This document shows positions 7,309 through 15,536 of a stretch of 24,260 nt of DNA, piece after piece. Numbering within the stretch: the first letter of the stretch is position 1; every line of letters starts with the position of its first letter. Below the pieces are notes generated by a model. That model was not told the origin of the DNA and did no database searches. It saw only the letters and a program-made list of their open reading frames with translations. The stretch covers positions 1 through 24,260 of the IMG/VR virus record IMGVR_UViG_3300013131_000243; one strand, 5' to 3'. This DNA is from a virus. The position numbers were made by a program, and so were the translations under genes.

Positions 7309-8448
7309 CTATGCGGTTGGATCAACGGCTGCATCTGCGTAAGCAACTGCATCCTGCTCTTCCCATTGTAAGCCAAAACGAACGAATACTGTGTACTCGA
7401 TTGTATCTTTCTTTGGCTTGTACTCACGGTTTACGGTAATATCTCTCTGGAAACCCCATACACGGTTAGCAGGGAATGTCAAATCGACATAATCTGCTGG
7501 GTAGTAAGGAACTTCCATAACATCAATTCCAAGAACACGAGTTGTACGTGCTCCACCGAATGTCTGTCCAACACCATCTAGGTATTGCTGACGATTGCGC
7601 TCTGTACCAGCAGCACGAGGTGCAAACGCTTCAGCAATTGCATCAGCGAGTGTACCGTTGTTTCTAACAATTCCCTGGAAAGCATCTGTACCAGCATAGA
7701 ACTTTAGGTTCTGCTTGATAGCACGATACTTACGTGGCATTGCAAGAATGATGTCCTGCATGACCTCTGTTGTCCAGTTGTCATCAGTAACAGTGACGAG
7801 TGCCTCATGAGCATCTCCATCATTTTGTACTTTGTAAACAAAGCCTTCCATGATTGAGAGGAATGATGCAGTTGTACCATCACCATTAATGGCTAGGTCT
7901 TCGATATCGTTAGCAAATGCATTGGTCATCAAGCGAACTAGATGATCTTCCAACGCACCTCCTTCAATATTGTCTTCAAGTGATTCTGTAGATACTTCCC
8001 AATCAAGACGAATCTTTTTGGTTGTTAACTCTACCTTAGTGAATGTAGCACCTGTGTTTGTATAATCGTTGCTTGCTTGTGCAGCAGCACGAATAACACG
8101 CTCACCAACGTTAACCTTCTCGATTTCCATGGTGTTTGCTCGCATTGTAACTCTACGACCATCTTTGGCGAGAACTGTTGCATCCCACACGTAGTCGATG
8201 AAGCGGCGAGCCTGCTCTGGCAGAAGAATACCACCTGGTGTACCAGTTGGACTTACTGCGTTCGGGCCGTTTGTCACACCAAAGTTTGGTGTAGCAATGT
8301 TACCCAGTTGAGCGCCAACATCAGATGTGGTTGGACTGGTTGCTGTTGCACCGCCAATGTCACCTGAAGCGAAAGCACCATCACCTGCGTGTTGATGCGC
8401 TACGGTTGGAGCACCTGGATAATTTTTTACGATTTCTTGTTCCGACAT
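7309..8448 (-). CDS. Major capsid protein (HK97-type)
   Basis: A 379-residue protein following the protease-scaffold gene, the standard place for the capsid subunit. The ATG at 8448 is chosen because AGGAGGTG lies just upstream; a GTG 9 nt earlier lies inside that ribosome site. Residues 1-60 are a glycine-, histidine- and threonine-rich arm (NYPGAPTVAHQHAGDGAFAS). The body from about residue 75 (LLPEQARRFIDYVWDATVLA) has features of HK97-fold subunits: an early helix-strand arm, a DWEVSTESLEDNIEGG spine-helix region, ANDIEDLAINGDG, and late IEYTVFVRFGLQWEEQDAVA. The N-arm is repeated in the next gene. The protein probably assembles on the scaffold encoded upstream and may be cut by its protease domain. 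Confidence 0.92.
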   Translation of the reverse strand: MSEQEIVKNYPGAPTVAHQHAGDGAFASGDIGGATATSPTTSDVGAQLGNIATPNFGVTNGPNAVSPTGTPGGILLPEQARRFIDYVWDATVLAKDGRRVTMRANTMEIEKVNVGERVIRAAAQASNDYTNTGATFTKVELTTKKIRLDWEVSTESLEDNIEGGALEDHLVRLMTNAFANDIEDLAINGDGTTASFLSIMEGFVYKVQNDGDAHEALVTVTDDNWTTEVMQDIILAMPRKYRAIKQNLKFYAGTDAFQGIVRNNGTLADAIAEAFAPRAAGTERNRQQYLDGVGQTFGGARTTRVLGIDVMEVPYYPADYVDLTFPANRVWGFQRDITVNREYKPKKDTIEYTVFVRFGLQWEEQDAVAYADAAVDPTA

Positions 8449-8466
8449 ATTGTTCACCTCCTAGTG

Positions 8467-8475
8467 AATATACCT
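8467..8475 (-). promoter_or_regulatory. Possible -10 box before the capsid gene
   Basis: The minus strand reads AGGTATATT, 18 nt before the capsid ATG and immediately after the stop codon of the protease-scaffold gene. It lacks the TG of the extended -10 seen elsewhere, so this is a weaker candidate. A strong AGGAGGTG lies between it and the ATG. Confidence 0.35.
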
Positions 8476-9057
8476 TTAATTAAATAGGTCGGCTGTTTTG
8501 AGGAAACGTCCGCCCCATAGGGATTTTTGAGTTTTCATTTCTGGAAACTCCTGCACGATCTCGCCTAGATCGCCAGACTTGCGGAAAGCGGTATCTTTTT
8601 CTACAAGATCTACTCGCTTTCCAAACTCATTAAAAGTTCCCTTTACTTGGCTTACCTCATTTGCTACAGACTTTACTTCGCCTGTAACTGTTTCAAGGGA
8701 CTTTGTGATTGCTTCAACGTTAGCCTGCATAGACTTAACTGTTTCAGCAAGATTGCTCAAGGCATTAGTAAGAGAGTCATTGATTTCAGCAACAGACTTT
8801 GCAATCTCTGCTGCACTATCAACTACTGCATCTACTGACTTTTCCGCTGCGATGTCAACAACAGGAGCATCTGCTACTGGTGCTGAATCTGCCACTGGCT
8901 CTGCAACAGGTGCTTCTGCAGAAACTTCTGCTGGAGCATCTACTGGAGCCTCTGCTACAGCATCTGCTGGAGCCTCTGGAGCAACCTCAACATTTTCAAC
9001 TACTTCTGCTGCATCTGCAACTGGTGCATCTACAACTTCCATTGTTTCTTCTGTCAT
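8476..9057 (-). CDS. Nested scaffold protein from internal in-frame start
   Basis: An in-frame ATG at 9055-9057 (MTEETMEVVDAPVADAAEVV) is preceded by AAGGAGG with an 8-nt spacer, stronger than the ribosome site of the full-length gene. Starting here gives 193 residues: the Ala/Pro/Val-rich linker plus the coiled-coil scaffold, without the protease or the cysteine motif. The start falls exactly at the domain border. This copies the well-known lambda arrangement, in which scaffold Nu3 is translated from within protease gene C. The ribosome-site match could be partly chance, since it also encodes Lys-Glu-Glu. The product is therefore a likely but unproven second protein. Confidence 0.6.
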   Translation of the reverse strand: MTEETMEVVDAPVADAAEVVENVEVAPEAPADAVAEAPVDAPAEVSAEAPVAEPVADSAPVADAPVVDIAAEKSVDAVVDSAAEIAKSVAEINDSLTNALSNLAETVKSMQANVEAITKSLETVTGEVKSVANEVSQVKGTFNEFGKRVDLVEKDTAFRKSGDLGEIVQEFPEMKTQKSLWGGRFLKTADLFN

Positions 9058-9798
9058 AGGATTTTCCTCCTTTGTAATCTTAATTGTCCTAATGCCTTTT
9101 GCACTATCAACTAAGAACTTTACTGTTGTGATATCTTCTTGATCTTCAACAAAGCCAATGTTTTTCATTGAATCATTGCAAGAAGGACAACTCTCATCAG
9201 AATCTTTTGAAAGTCTTACGATATCATCTGTTTTGCACCAATAAACTGTATCAACAACTGCCTTTGCTAAATACCCGCCAAGTTGCCCCTTTTCAATAGA
9301 GATAACATTAGCAAATTGATTTGCTGGGTTGTCAACAAGCGATAATTCATGCAAGTCGTACTCTTTAATTATACGCACTGATTTATCAATTTTTTCATCA
9401 TACATGTCATCAGACTTTGTAATATTTCCGCCAATTGAAAAACCAGTTAAAGTTCCATCAAGGACCTTCTCCCAAGTATCCTGGGCACCTTTTGAAACAT
9501 AGGCAGAAACATAGACTCCGCTATAAAACTTTTTTACCTGTGGATCAAAATAGCGATCCTCTTTAAAAGAAACAACCTTGCCTACAGCACTGGGTTGATG
9601 CATCTCACGAAGGTTGCCACGGAATTTCTTAAATGCGTCTATACTTGCTTCTGTCGTAACGATATCGCCTTGCTTATCTACGTTATCTAGAGTAGCAAAG
9701 CCAGAAACAATACGACGTTCTTGATCTACTTTACCAATGGGCATTGAAAAGCGAACATTGTCGCCATCAGTAACCCAGTGTGCTTTATTTATAGTCAT
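8476..9798 (-). CDS. Prohead protease (XkdF-like) fused to scaffold
   Basis: A 440-residue two-part protein. Residues about 1-170 form a prohead serine protease: IVSGFATLDNVDKQGDIV, His67 in REMHQPSAVGK, Ser121 in TLTGFSIGGN, and ELSLVDNPANQF near 151-162, matching the XkdF-like family that matures phage proheads. Residues 186-207 (C188, C204 and C207 in CPSC) look like part of a zinc ribbon. Residues 248-315 are Ala/Pro/Val-rich and low in complexity. Residues 316-410 are predicted coiled coil (KSVAEINDSLTNALSNLAET), typical of scaffolds. The C-terminal WGGRFLKTADLFN may bind the capsid protein. A second start at M248 has its own strong ribosome site. It follows the portal and precedes the capsid gene. 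The -10 box TATAAT lies 9 nt before the ATG, with no clear Shine-Dalgarno site. Confidence 0.88.
   Translation of the reverse strand: MTINKAHWVTDGDNVRFSMPIGKVDQERRIVSGFATLDNVDKQGDIVTTEASIDAFKKFRGNLREMHQPSAVGKVVSFKEDRYFDPQVKKFYSGVYVSAYVSKGAQDTWEKVLDGTLTGFSIGGNITKSDDMYDEKIDKSVRIIKEYDLHELSLVDNPANQFANVISIEKGQLGGYLAKAVVDTVYWCKTDDIVRLSKDSDESCPSCNDSMKNIGFVEDQEDITTVKFLVDSAKGIRTIKITKEENPMTEETMEVVDAPVADAAEVVENVEVAPEAPADAVAEAPVDAPAEVSAEAPVAEPVADSAPVADAPVVDIAAEKSVDAVVDSAAEIAKSVAEINDSLTNALSNLAETVKSMQANVEAITKSLETVTGEVKSVANEVSQVKGTFNEFGKRVDLVEKDTAFRKSGDLGEIVQEFPEMKTQKSLWGGRFLKTADLFN
9066..9072 (-). promoter_or_regulatory. Internal ribosome binding site for nested scaffold
   Basis: AAGGAGG on the minus strand lies 8 nt before the in-frame ATG at 9057, within the protease-scaffold gene and at its domain boundary. 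Confidence 0.6.
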
Positions 9799-9807
9799 GG
9801 CAGTATT

Positions 9808-9816
9808 ATTATAGCA
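9808..9816 (-). promoter_or_regulatory. Extended -10 promoter box before the protease-scaffold gene
   Basis: The minus strand reads TGCTATAAT, 9 nt before the ATG at 9798, with no Shine-Dalgarno site between. The transcript would have only a very short leader. A small inverted repeat (GCATTA/TAATGC) overlaps its upstream side. Confidence 0.55.
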
Positions 9817-9838
9817 TTAGTTTATAATGCTTTCTCAA

Positions 9839-11494
9839 CTATTGAGACGATCTGCCTTCACCTTGTGCATTTCTTCCAGATATGGTTGTAGGAGAATCTG
9901 ATTCATTATTTGCTCTTTCAGCATCTCTTTCTCTGTTACCCGCCAAGTTTGCTCTGGCATCTGTGGCTTGTCTAGCACTCATTGTAAATGGGTCATCTCC
10001 ATCTGGACGCTGTGACATGTTTAGTATTTCACGTGCCTCATTTGGAGTAATAACCTGAGTCTTGACATACCGCTCAATAATCTGAGATTGGGCAATTTCA
10101 TCTGTAAGTGTAAGTTCATTAAACTTAAGATCAAGAATGTCAGTCTTTTCCTTAACTATCTTATTTACGATCTTCTCTAAATGACGCTGGGCTGGACGAG
10201 AAACCTGCTCTTTAAATGTTCTATCCTGTGCAAGGGCAGCAGCGATAGCAGCAGAGTCAGATCCGCCAAGTTTTGAAATAGGAACTTGATGAGCAACCAA
10301 AATATCATCACGATTCTGTTTACGATATTTTTCAAATGAACCTTCTTGAACACCATTTTCAATAGGTTGCATACTAAACTCAACCTTATTTCCATCTGTA
10401 TCTCCAGGAAGTGGGATATATAGTGTTCTGTGATTTTGTCCTTTTAGACCTGTTTGCATAAAGCGGAACATCTTGTCTTCAGCATCAGCAGATAGTTTTG
10501 CACCCTTTACTGTGATGATATATCTTGGTACCGCTTTGTTTTGGAAATAATCAATATTATACTGAGCAGCAAGAGAGTCTCCAATAAGAGAAGAAACGGC
10601 AGATAAAATATCTGGAACCCCGTAAAATGTATTTAAAGGAGAGTATTGTTTAAGATGTAAAATTTCGTTTGGTCTTTGGTCTGCAGTAAGAGGATTTGTA
10701 TTTTTTGCACCAAAGTTTCTAAAGTACACTAACTTCTGACCAATGATTTGTACAAAGCCATCACGCAAACGACGGACACGAACTGTGGTTGCTGGAATGT
10801 GTCCAACATAACCAATCTCTCCAGTTACGGTACGGCCAATCTCAAGGAAGCCATTTCCTGTAGCCTGAACATCTGTATAGAACTTTTCCATTGTTTGCTG
10901 GAAGGTATCCTCATCATTTAAAGATTCTAGCCAGTCACGAACCTCTAGTTTCATACGCTCTACACGACGACGAGCACGATCAACGGCATCATCATCATCG
11001 TTCATTTCAAACCTTAACATTGTTCTATCTGTTAATTCAAATTTATAACCAAGACCTACAACATTTTCTACCTTTGCATCAATAGCAGCATGATTAGCAA
11101 AAGAAGTATCATAATAACTTGCTAGTTCATAAAGGTTATATGGTGGTGTAATTACATCAAATAAGCCATAGCCATTTTGATATACCGTTCCAGGATTAAT
11201 CTGTTTTGACTGTGCCCCGTCTTTTCCAGAAGGAAAGGCGTTTGCATCATTTAAATATGCAGGAGTTGTAGCAATTGCAGGATAACGAGGATTGTAGGTC
11301 TCTGGAGCCATAGAATACTTGGAAACTGTTCTGCTAGTTCTGCGCTTGAAATTAGTATCTATGCCAGACAGATCTTTAAGTTGGTCCCATGATTTTAAGA
11401 AAGGATCACTCTCAAGAAACTGATTGTTTCCTGTATCTTCTGTGTTTAGACTTGCTTGAATATATTCAAATTCTCTATCCATTTTCGTATGCAT
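9839..11494 (-). CDS. Portal protein (PBSX/HK97-like)
   Basis: A 551-residue protein forming the ring at the capsid vertex through which DNA is packaged. Recognised by the portal core: YDTSFANHAAIDAKVENVVG in the N-terminal part, TGEIGYVGHIPATTVRVRRL, then LHLKQYSPLNTFYGVPDILS, SLAAQYNIDYFQNKAVPRYI, a long clip/stem region, VAHQVPISKLGGSDSAAIAA and VKTQVITPNEAREILNMSQR. These are hallmarks of PBSX-type portals. The C-terminus is polar and disordered (ANNESDSPTTISGRNAQGEG). It is followed by the protease-scaffold and capsid genes, as usual. The start overlaps the upstream 136-residue gene by 20 nt. An in-frame ATG at 11482 is the other option and overlaps less, and ribosome-site evidence does not settle it. 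Confidence 0.92.
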   Translation of the reverse strand: MHTKMDREFEYIQASLNTEDTGNNQFLESDPFLKSWDQLKDLSGIDTNFKRRTSRTVSKYSMAPETYNPRYPAIATTPAYLNDANAFPSGKDGAQSKQINPGTVYQNGYGLFDVITPPYNLYELASYYDTSFANHAAIDAKVENVVGLGYKFELTDRTMLRFEMNDDDDAVDRARRRVERMKLEVRDWLESLNDEDTFQQTMEKFYTDVQATGNGFLEIGRTVTGEIGYVGHIPATTVRVRRLRDGFVQIIGQKLVYFRNFGAKNTNPLTADQRPNEILHLKQYSPLNTFYGVPDILSAVSSLIGDSLAAQYNIDYFQNKAVPRYIITVKGAKLSADAEDKMFRFMQTGLKGQNHRTLYIPLPGDTDGNKVEFSMQPIENGVQEGSFEKYRKQNRDDILVAHQVPISKLGGSDSAAIAAALAQDRTFKEQVSRPAQRHLEKIVNKIVKEKTDILDLKFNELTLTDEIAQSQIIERYVKTQVITPNEAREILNMSQRPDGDDPFTMSARQATDARANLAGNRERDAERANNESDSPTTISGRNAQGEGRSSQ

Positions 11495-11885
11495 CTCTTC
11501 CGTGTGTTTTTAATGTTTTTTGTGCAGCGTCAACAGCGCCTAGATCATTTAGTGAAGGAATAAGTCCTTGATTAAATCTATCTACCTGCTCGCTATACTC
11601 TTCGTCTGTAACTCTGGTTAGACCTGGCACAAATACCGCCTGACCATCACCCTCATCGCCATAGAAAACTGCTGTTTGTTTTAATTTTGCAATCTGGGCA
11701 ATATCTCCACGAAGCGACTCAATGTTTAAAACATTGCCATCTCCATCTGTAAACCACTTGCCATTAGCCTTTTTATAAACATAAAGACCCCAATTGTAGT
11801 CTTTCTCAATCACCTTACGGCGAACATTACTTACAATGGGTTTGCCAGTTTTAGGGTTAATCAATGGATTATTTTTAGAACTCAT
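11475..11885 (-). CDS. Small protein upstream of portal, function unknown
   Basis: A 136-residue protein between the LamG-like structural gene and the portal, overlapping the portal start. The N-terminus is basic and proline-rich (MSSKNNPLINPKTGKPIVSN). The middle reads KDYNWGLYVYKKANGKWFTD GDG, with alternating aromatic and basic residues suggesting a short beta sheet, followed by SLRGDIAQIAKLKQTAVFYG. The C-terminus is helical (VDAAQKTLKTHGRDAYENG). No known family was recognised. Its overlap with the portal gene suggests a role in head assembly, packaging or portal loading. The gene has no Shine-Dalgarno site; a TGCTATACT box ends exactly 6 nt before the ATG, so the mRNA may be leaderless. 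Confidence 0.7.
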   Translation of the reverse strand: MSSKNNPLINPKTGKPIVSNVRRKVIEKDYNWGLYVYKKANGKWFTDGDGNVLNIESLRGDIAQIAKLKQTAVFYGDEGDGQAVFVPGLTRVTDEEYSEQVDRFNQGLIPSLNDLGAVDAAQKTLKTHGRDAYENG

Positions 11886-11891
11886 ACCACA

Positions 11892-11900
11892 AGTATAGCA
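11892..11900 (-). promoter_or_regulatory. Extended -10 box 6 nt from ATG (leaderless-type) for the pre-portal gene
   Basis: The minus strand reads TGCTATACT, then TGTGGT, then the ATG at 11885. Transcription should begin at or near the A of the ATG. A second TATAAT just upstream holds the TAA stop of the preceding gene. Confidence 0.6.
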
Positions 11901-11902
11901 GA

Positions 11903-14900
11903 TTATACTGGTGTTGCAACATTGGTTGACCAGATTACCTCTGAATATATGCTTAATTCGTTCGGTTCAATACTAAGTCCCTCATCATCATCAATAATAA
12001 TCTTATTTGTTCCAAGATAGGTCTTATATACATCTACTGGATTTACCCCATATAATTCAGATGAGGAAATAATAAGAACACCTTCCCAGATAAAATTATT
12101 AAGCCAGAATTCCCATTCAAAGTTTGTTATACCGTCAGTTTCTACCCTAAGCCATGGCCTTGTAAGATTACTCTGGACCTGCTGAAGATTATTTGCTTGA
12201 TAATAAGCAATATTATTAAACACCACTGGACCATTAAGATTAATACCACCCAGATATAAATCAAAGTTAAGAGATGTAGAAAATGCTAGACCAAGAACTC
12301 CCCATTCTTTAATTGTTATTACTGGCTCTCTTACTAAAGTACCGTTCCAATAATAGGCAAGACCATTAAAATTTCCACCAGTTGCTACGCTTTTTGCAAA
12401 TACCCTTGCTCTTGACCCATCGCCATCCAAAGCCTCCATAAAAAACTTAATTGTGTCACCCTTATACTCAACTTCAAATAACTCTGTTTCTGCTAATGGG
12501 AATTTATCTAAATCAGATCTCATCCACATCTGCATTGCGCTTACACGATAGTTATCAGCAATTGTGCTATTAATTGGAATAGCAATTCCACGACTTACCT
12601 GTGGATCATATTGTCCTCGTTTCTCTATGCCAGAAGTTCTATTTAAATATAGATATGGAGTACTGCCCTTGTAAATGCTAAAAGGATTTTTTGCTTTATA
12701 GTCATAGTAAAGACCAGCACGTGTGTATGGGAATAGGTCAACACCAAATCGTGTTCCAACTGGATTAAATGAATTATCATTAAACGCCTGAGATGCAAGT
12801 TCAAGTCTACGAAGTGTAATTGGCTTTGTTAAAATACCACGGATATTAAACTCAAGGTGATAAACAATTGCTAAATCATTAAAGTCAACAGACTTGTTAG
12901 GATAAACCAAGGTGTTATCTACTACCTCAAACTTTGTAACATCCCAATACTGATAATCTGAAATGTCTATAACAGATCCTTCTTTAGGTGGCTCTGTAGT
13001 AGTAAAAGCAGACTGTGGTGAGTTGGCACCCTCAGCAACATACTGGAAAGTTAAATAACTTCTAATTGATGCTTCTGTGGTGTCGTATTCATAAAACTTA
13101 AGAGAATTAGACTCCATATCCTCATAGTTGTTCCAACCAGTAAACAGGTAATTGTCTAAATCGTTATATGTTCTCTGAACTGGATGACGATATTCTTGAA
13201 ACAGTTCTTCATAAGTCCAGGACGATGTAGTTTCATCTTCTAACAGTTTTGATGGCTTTGGATATCCAATATTAAACTGAATAAAGTCTAGATCGTAGTA
13301 TGATCCACCTTCTTCGTTTGTAACAAATTGAGCAAAATAGGATAGTGGCAAATAATCTTCCCAATACCCCGCAACTCCAATATCTAAATAATATGTATCA
13401 TATGCCTCTGTAGGCAAAAGGGTATAACTTGCGGTATGAGCAAGAAGCGCTTTAGCATTTTCTGATTCTGCTGAACCAGTAGCCAAATAACTATCCAAGA
13501 TTGCCGTTCCATTTAACTCAAAATGATCTTCAATCTCAGATGCGTTGTACGATGTTGATAATCCTACAGAATAGATCTTTCCAGTGAACTGATATGTGTC
13601 TGTTCCATCTCCACCAACATACATTTTTAATCCATTTTGATTACCAAAGAATGCTGCCACATTGCCGCCAAAATAACTAGACAGGGCTTGAATCTGAATA
13701 CCAGCAGCATATTTCTCATCTTCTACAATTATGTCTGTAGTGTATATTTCTTCTTCTGTACCATTAAAAGTTAAAGAATAATGAATTTCATCTAAGTCTT
13801 TTCTGATGCTAAAAGAGTTTCCAGTTAGTGGGTTATAAATCTTAAATAAAAGTTCTTCTGTTAATAAATCATCTGAAGAAAATACACCGTAGATGCTATA
13901 AATACCGTCATTTATAATATTAAACTGTGGAAAATTAAAATATGATTGAACAGAAACCCAAGAAGTATTTGGCCTAAAGGTTATAAAAGTATCATCGTTA
14001 ACATCTTGAATTGCCTGATTATCATCATAGAGTTCTTGTAGTGTTTTTGTACCAGTACTTATCTGTGGTAAAGAATAGTTTGGAGTTGTTATAGATGTTT
14101 CTGTTGTTACGAGATTATCAAACGTACCCTGGTCCCAACGAGCAAAGTCTGGATAGTTATAGTTTGCAGTGTAATCAGCAAACGGATAATCAATAAACGC
14201 CTGTGTTCCTCCATAAGCAGAGTTAATAGTTTCTGGAGAAAGAACTCCTTGACCATAAACCCAACGACGCTTTGCTACCGTTACCGCAACAGAGTACGGA
14301 TAGATAGCAACACAATCTAACTCAATTGGACTTACTTCTTCATATGCATAAAATCCAAGCCAGTCCTGATCATCGCCGTATGCGTCTACAATGTTAGGTA
14401 AGTCCAAAGTGTCTGTATTGATGCTTAAGCCTATGACTTCTTCTCCATTAATTAGTACGCTAACATTATTTCTAATCATTCTAATATGAACCAGCATGGG
14501 TCTAAACCATTCGCCAACAAAGTGTGAAGAGAATTGCTTTCCAATAACTAAAGTTAAAAAGCCCCCCTCAATATACAAACCATCTGTTGATGCTATAGGA
14601 CCAAATATTCTTTTAGGGACAAATGTATTTGAGTTTACCCTCATCCAAAATTCAACAGTGTAATCTTTAAACTGACCATCTTTATTTAAAAACCCTTTGC
14701 CAGGAACGATGAGAGATGGCTCTCCATCATTTTCTCTTAGCCTTGTAATATTTGATGCACCATAAACCATTGGAAGGGCAGTATTACGAGCCTTTAGATT
14801 ATTATCATTAATTAAATAATATCCAACCTGTCCACCAAGACCATAGGGGTCTGCAGGAATAGCCTGAGCAGTTGTTAGTGGAATGTTTGATGGCAATGAA

Positions 14901-15511
14901 ACTGGAGTAACACCCAAAGAAACGGTATTAAAATCTTCTGACCATTGTCCAAGAGTAAAACCATTTACATAAAATACATAATCAGATGTAGTTCCGCCCT
15001 GATCATATTGAAACTCTATAACCATTCTTAATTCTGTATCTTCATCTGGTATTTCAAAGGTACCAGAAACAAAACTCCAAGCCTGAAAAGAATTGGTATT
15101 AAAGGTTTGAAGTTTTTCTACAACCTGTGAAGAGGTTGTATCTGTGTACTGATATCCTATTGATACCGCTGTTAAATAGGGACTTTCTGAATAAAAGTAT
15201 GCACCAACACAAAATGTTTTTAGGTATTGATCTATCTCTGTAAAGTTTATAATATTTTGGCTAACACAGACAACGCTTTCTGAGGTTACCGCTGGAACAT
15301 CGCCTTCAATTATAGATGTTACGCTATCTGGAAAGGGCTCATTTGAAAAGGAAGAACTTGTTGCTGTGCCGTTTGTAACTGTCCAAAGACCTAGATCTCT
15401 ATCTGTTTCATCAATAAGACTAATATAGTCAGCCTGATCATCTAACGCCCATAAAATTGTAGGGTGTTCTGCAAATATTTTTTCTGCATATAGGTTAGAT
15501 GGGGTAGTCAT
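11903..15511 (-). CDS. Large LamG-like (concanavalin-fold) structural protein
   Basis: A 1202-residue protein, the largest in the window. The N-terminus MTTPSNLYAEKIFAEHPTIL fits a family of large phage tail or surface proteins that begin with a 'FAEHPTILWALDD' segment. Several beta-sandwich regions of LamG/concanavalin type can be seen: residues about 275-410 (YTVEFWMRVNS, then LVHIRMIRNNVSVLINGEEV), about 500-670 (IYSIYGVFSSDDLL, AAFFGNQNGLKMYVGGDGTD), and about 1010-1150 (SAMQMWMRSDLDKFPLAETE, NFNGLAYYWNGTL). These folds usually bind carbohydrate or mediate adhesion. It is probably a minor tail or receptor-binding protein. It sits upstream of the portal, apart from the tail genes. A GGAGAAA ribosome site and a TGATATAAT box precede the ATG. 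Confidence 0.75.
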   Translation of the reverse strand: MTTPSNLYAEKIFAEHPTILWALDDQADYISLIDETDRDLGLWTVTNGTATSSSFSNEPFPDSVTSIIEGDVPAVTSESVVCVSQNIINFTEIDQYLKTFCVGAYFYSESPYLTAVSIGYQYTDTTSSQVVEKLQTFNTNSFQAWSFVSGTFEIPDEDTELRMVIEFQYDQGGTTSDYVFYVNGFTLGQWSEDFNTVSLGVTPVSLPSNIPLTTAQAIPADPYGLGGQVGYYLINDNNLKARNTALPMVYGASNITRLRENDGEPSLIVPGKGFLNKDGQFKDYTVEFWMRVNSNTFVPKRIFGPIASTDGLYIEGGFLTLVIGKQFSSHFVGEWFRPMLVHIRMIRNNVSVLINGEEVIGLSINTDTLDLPNIVDAYGDDQDWLGFYAYEEVSPIELDCVAIYPYSVAVTVAKRRWVYGQGVLSPETINSAYGGTQAFIDYPFADYTANYNYPDFARWDQGTFDNLVTTETSITTPNYSLPQISTGTKTLQELYDDNQAIQDVNDDTFITFRPNTSWVSVQSYFNFPQFNIINDGIYSIYGVFSSDDLLTEELLFKIYNPLTGNSFSIRKDLDEIHYSLTFNGTEEEIYTTDIIVEDEKYAAGIQIQALSSYFGGNVAAFFGNQNGLKMYVGGDGTDTYQFTGKIYSVGLSTSYNASEIEDHFELNGTAILDSYLATGSAESENAKALLAHTASYTLLPTEAYDTYYLDIGVAGYWEDYLPLSYFAQFVTNEEGGSYYDLDFIQFNIGYPKPSKLLEDETTSSWTYEELFQEYRHPVQRTYNDLDNYLFTGWNNYEDMESNSLKFYEYDTTEASIRSYLTFQYVAEGANSPQSAFTTTEPPKEGSVIDISDYQYWDVTKFEVVDNTLVYPNKSVDFNDLAIVYHLEFNIRGILTKPITLRRLELASQAFNDNSFNPVGTRFGVDLFPYTRAGLYYDYKAKNPFSIYKGSTPYLYLNRTSGIEKRGQYDPQVSRGIAIPINSTIADNYRVSAMQMWMRSDLDKFPLAETELFEVEYKGDTIKFFMEALDGDGSRARVFAKSVATGGNFNGLAYYWNGTLVREPVITIKEWGVLGLAFSTSLNFDLYLGGINLNGPVVFNNIAYYQANNLQQVQSNLTRPWLRVETDGITNFEWEFWLNNFIWEGVLIISSSELYGVNPVDVYKTYLGTNKIIIDDDEGLSIEPNELSIYSEVIWSTNVATPV

Positions 15512-15526
15512 ATTTCTCCTACCTTT

Positions 15527-15535
15527 ATTATATCA
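15527..15535 (-). promoter_or_regulatory. Extended -10 promoter box before the LamG-like gene
   Basis: The minus strand reads TGATATAAT, 15 nt before the ATG at 15511, with AGGAGA in between. It lies 1 nt past the stop codon of the reductase gene. Confidence 0.55.
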
Positions 15536-15536
15536 G

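Noticed and set aside
8579-9142. Plus-strand open frame of 187 codons, Ala/Ser/Thr-rich.
   Set aside because: It is the reverse reading of the Ala/Pro/Val-rich scaffold linker, and its repetitive text follows from that.
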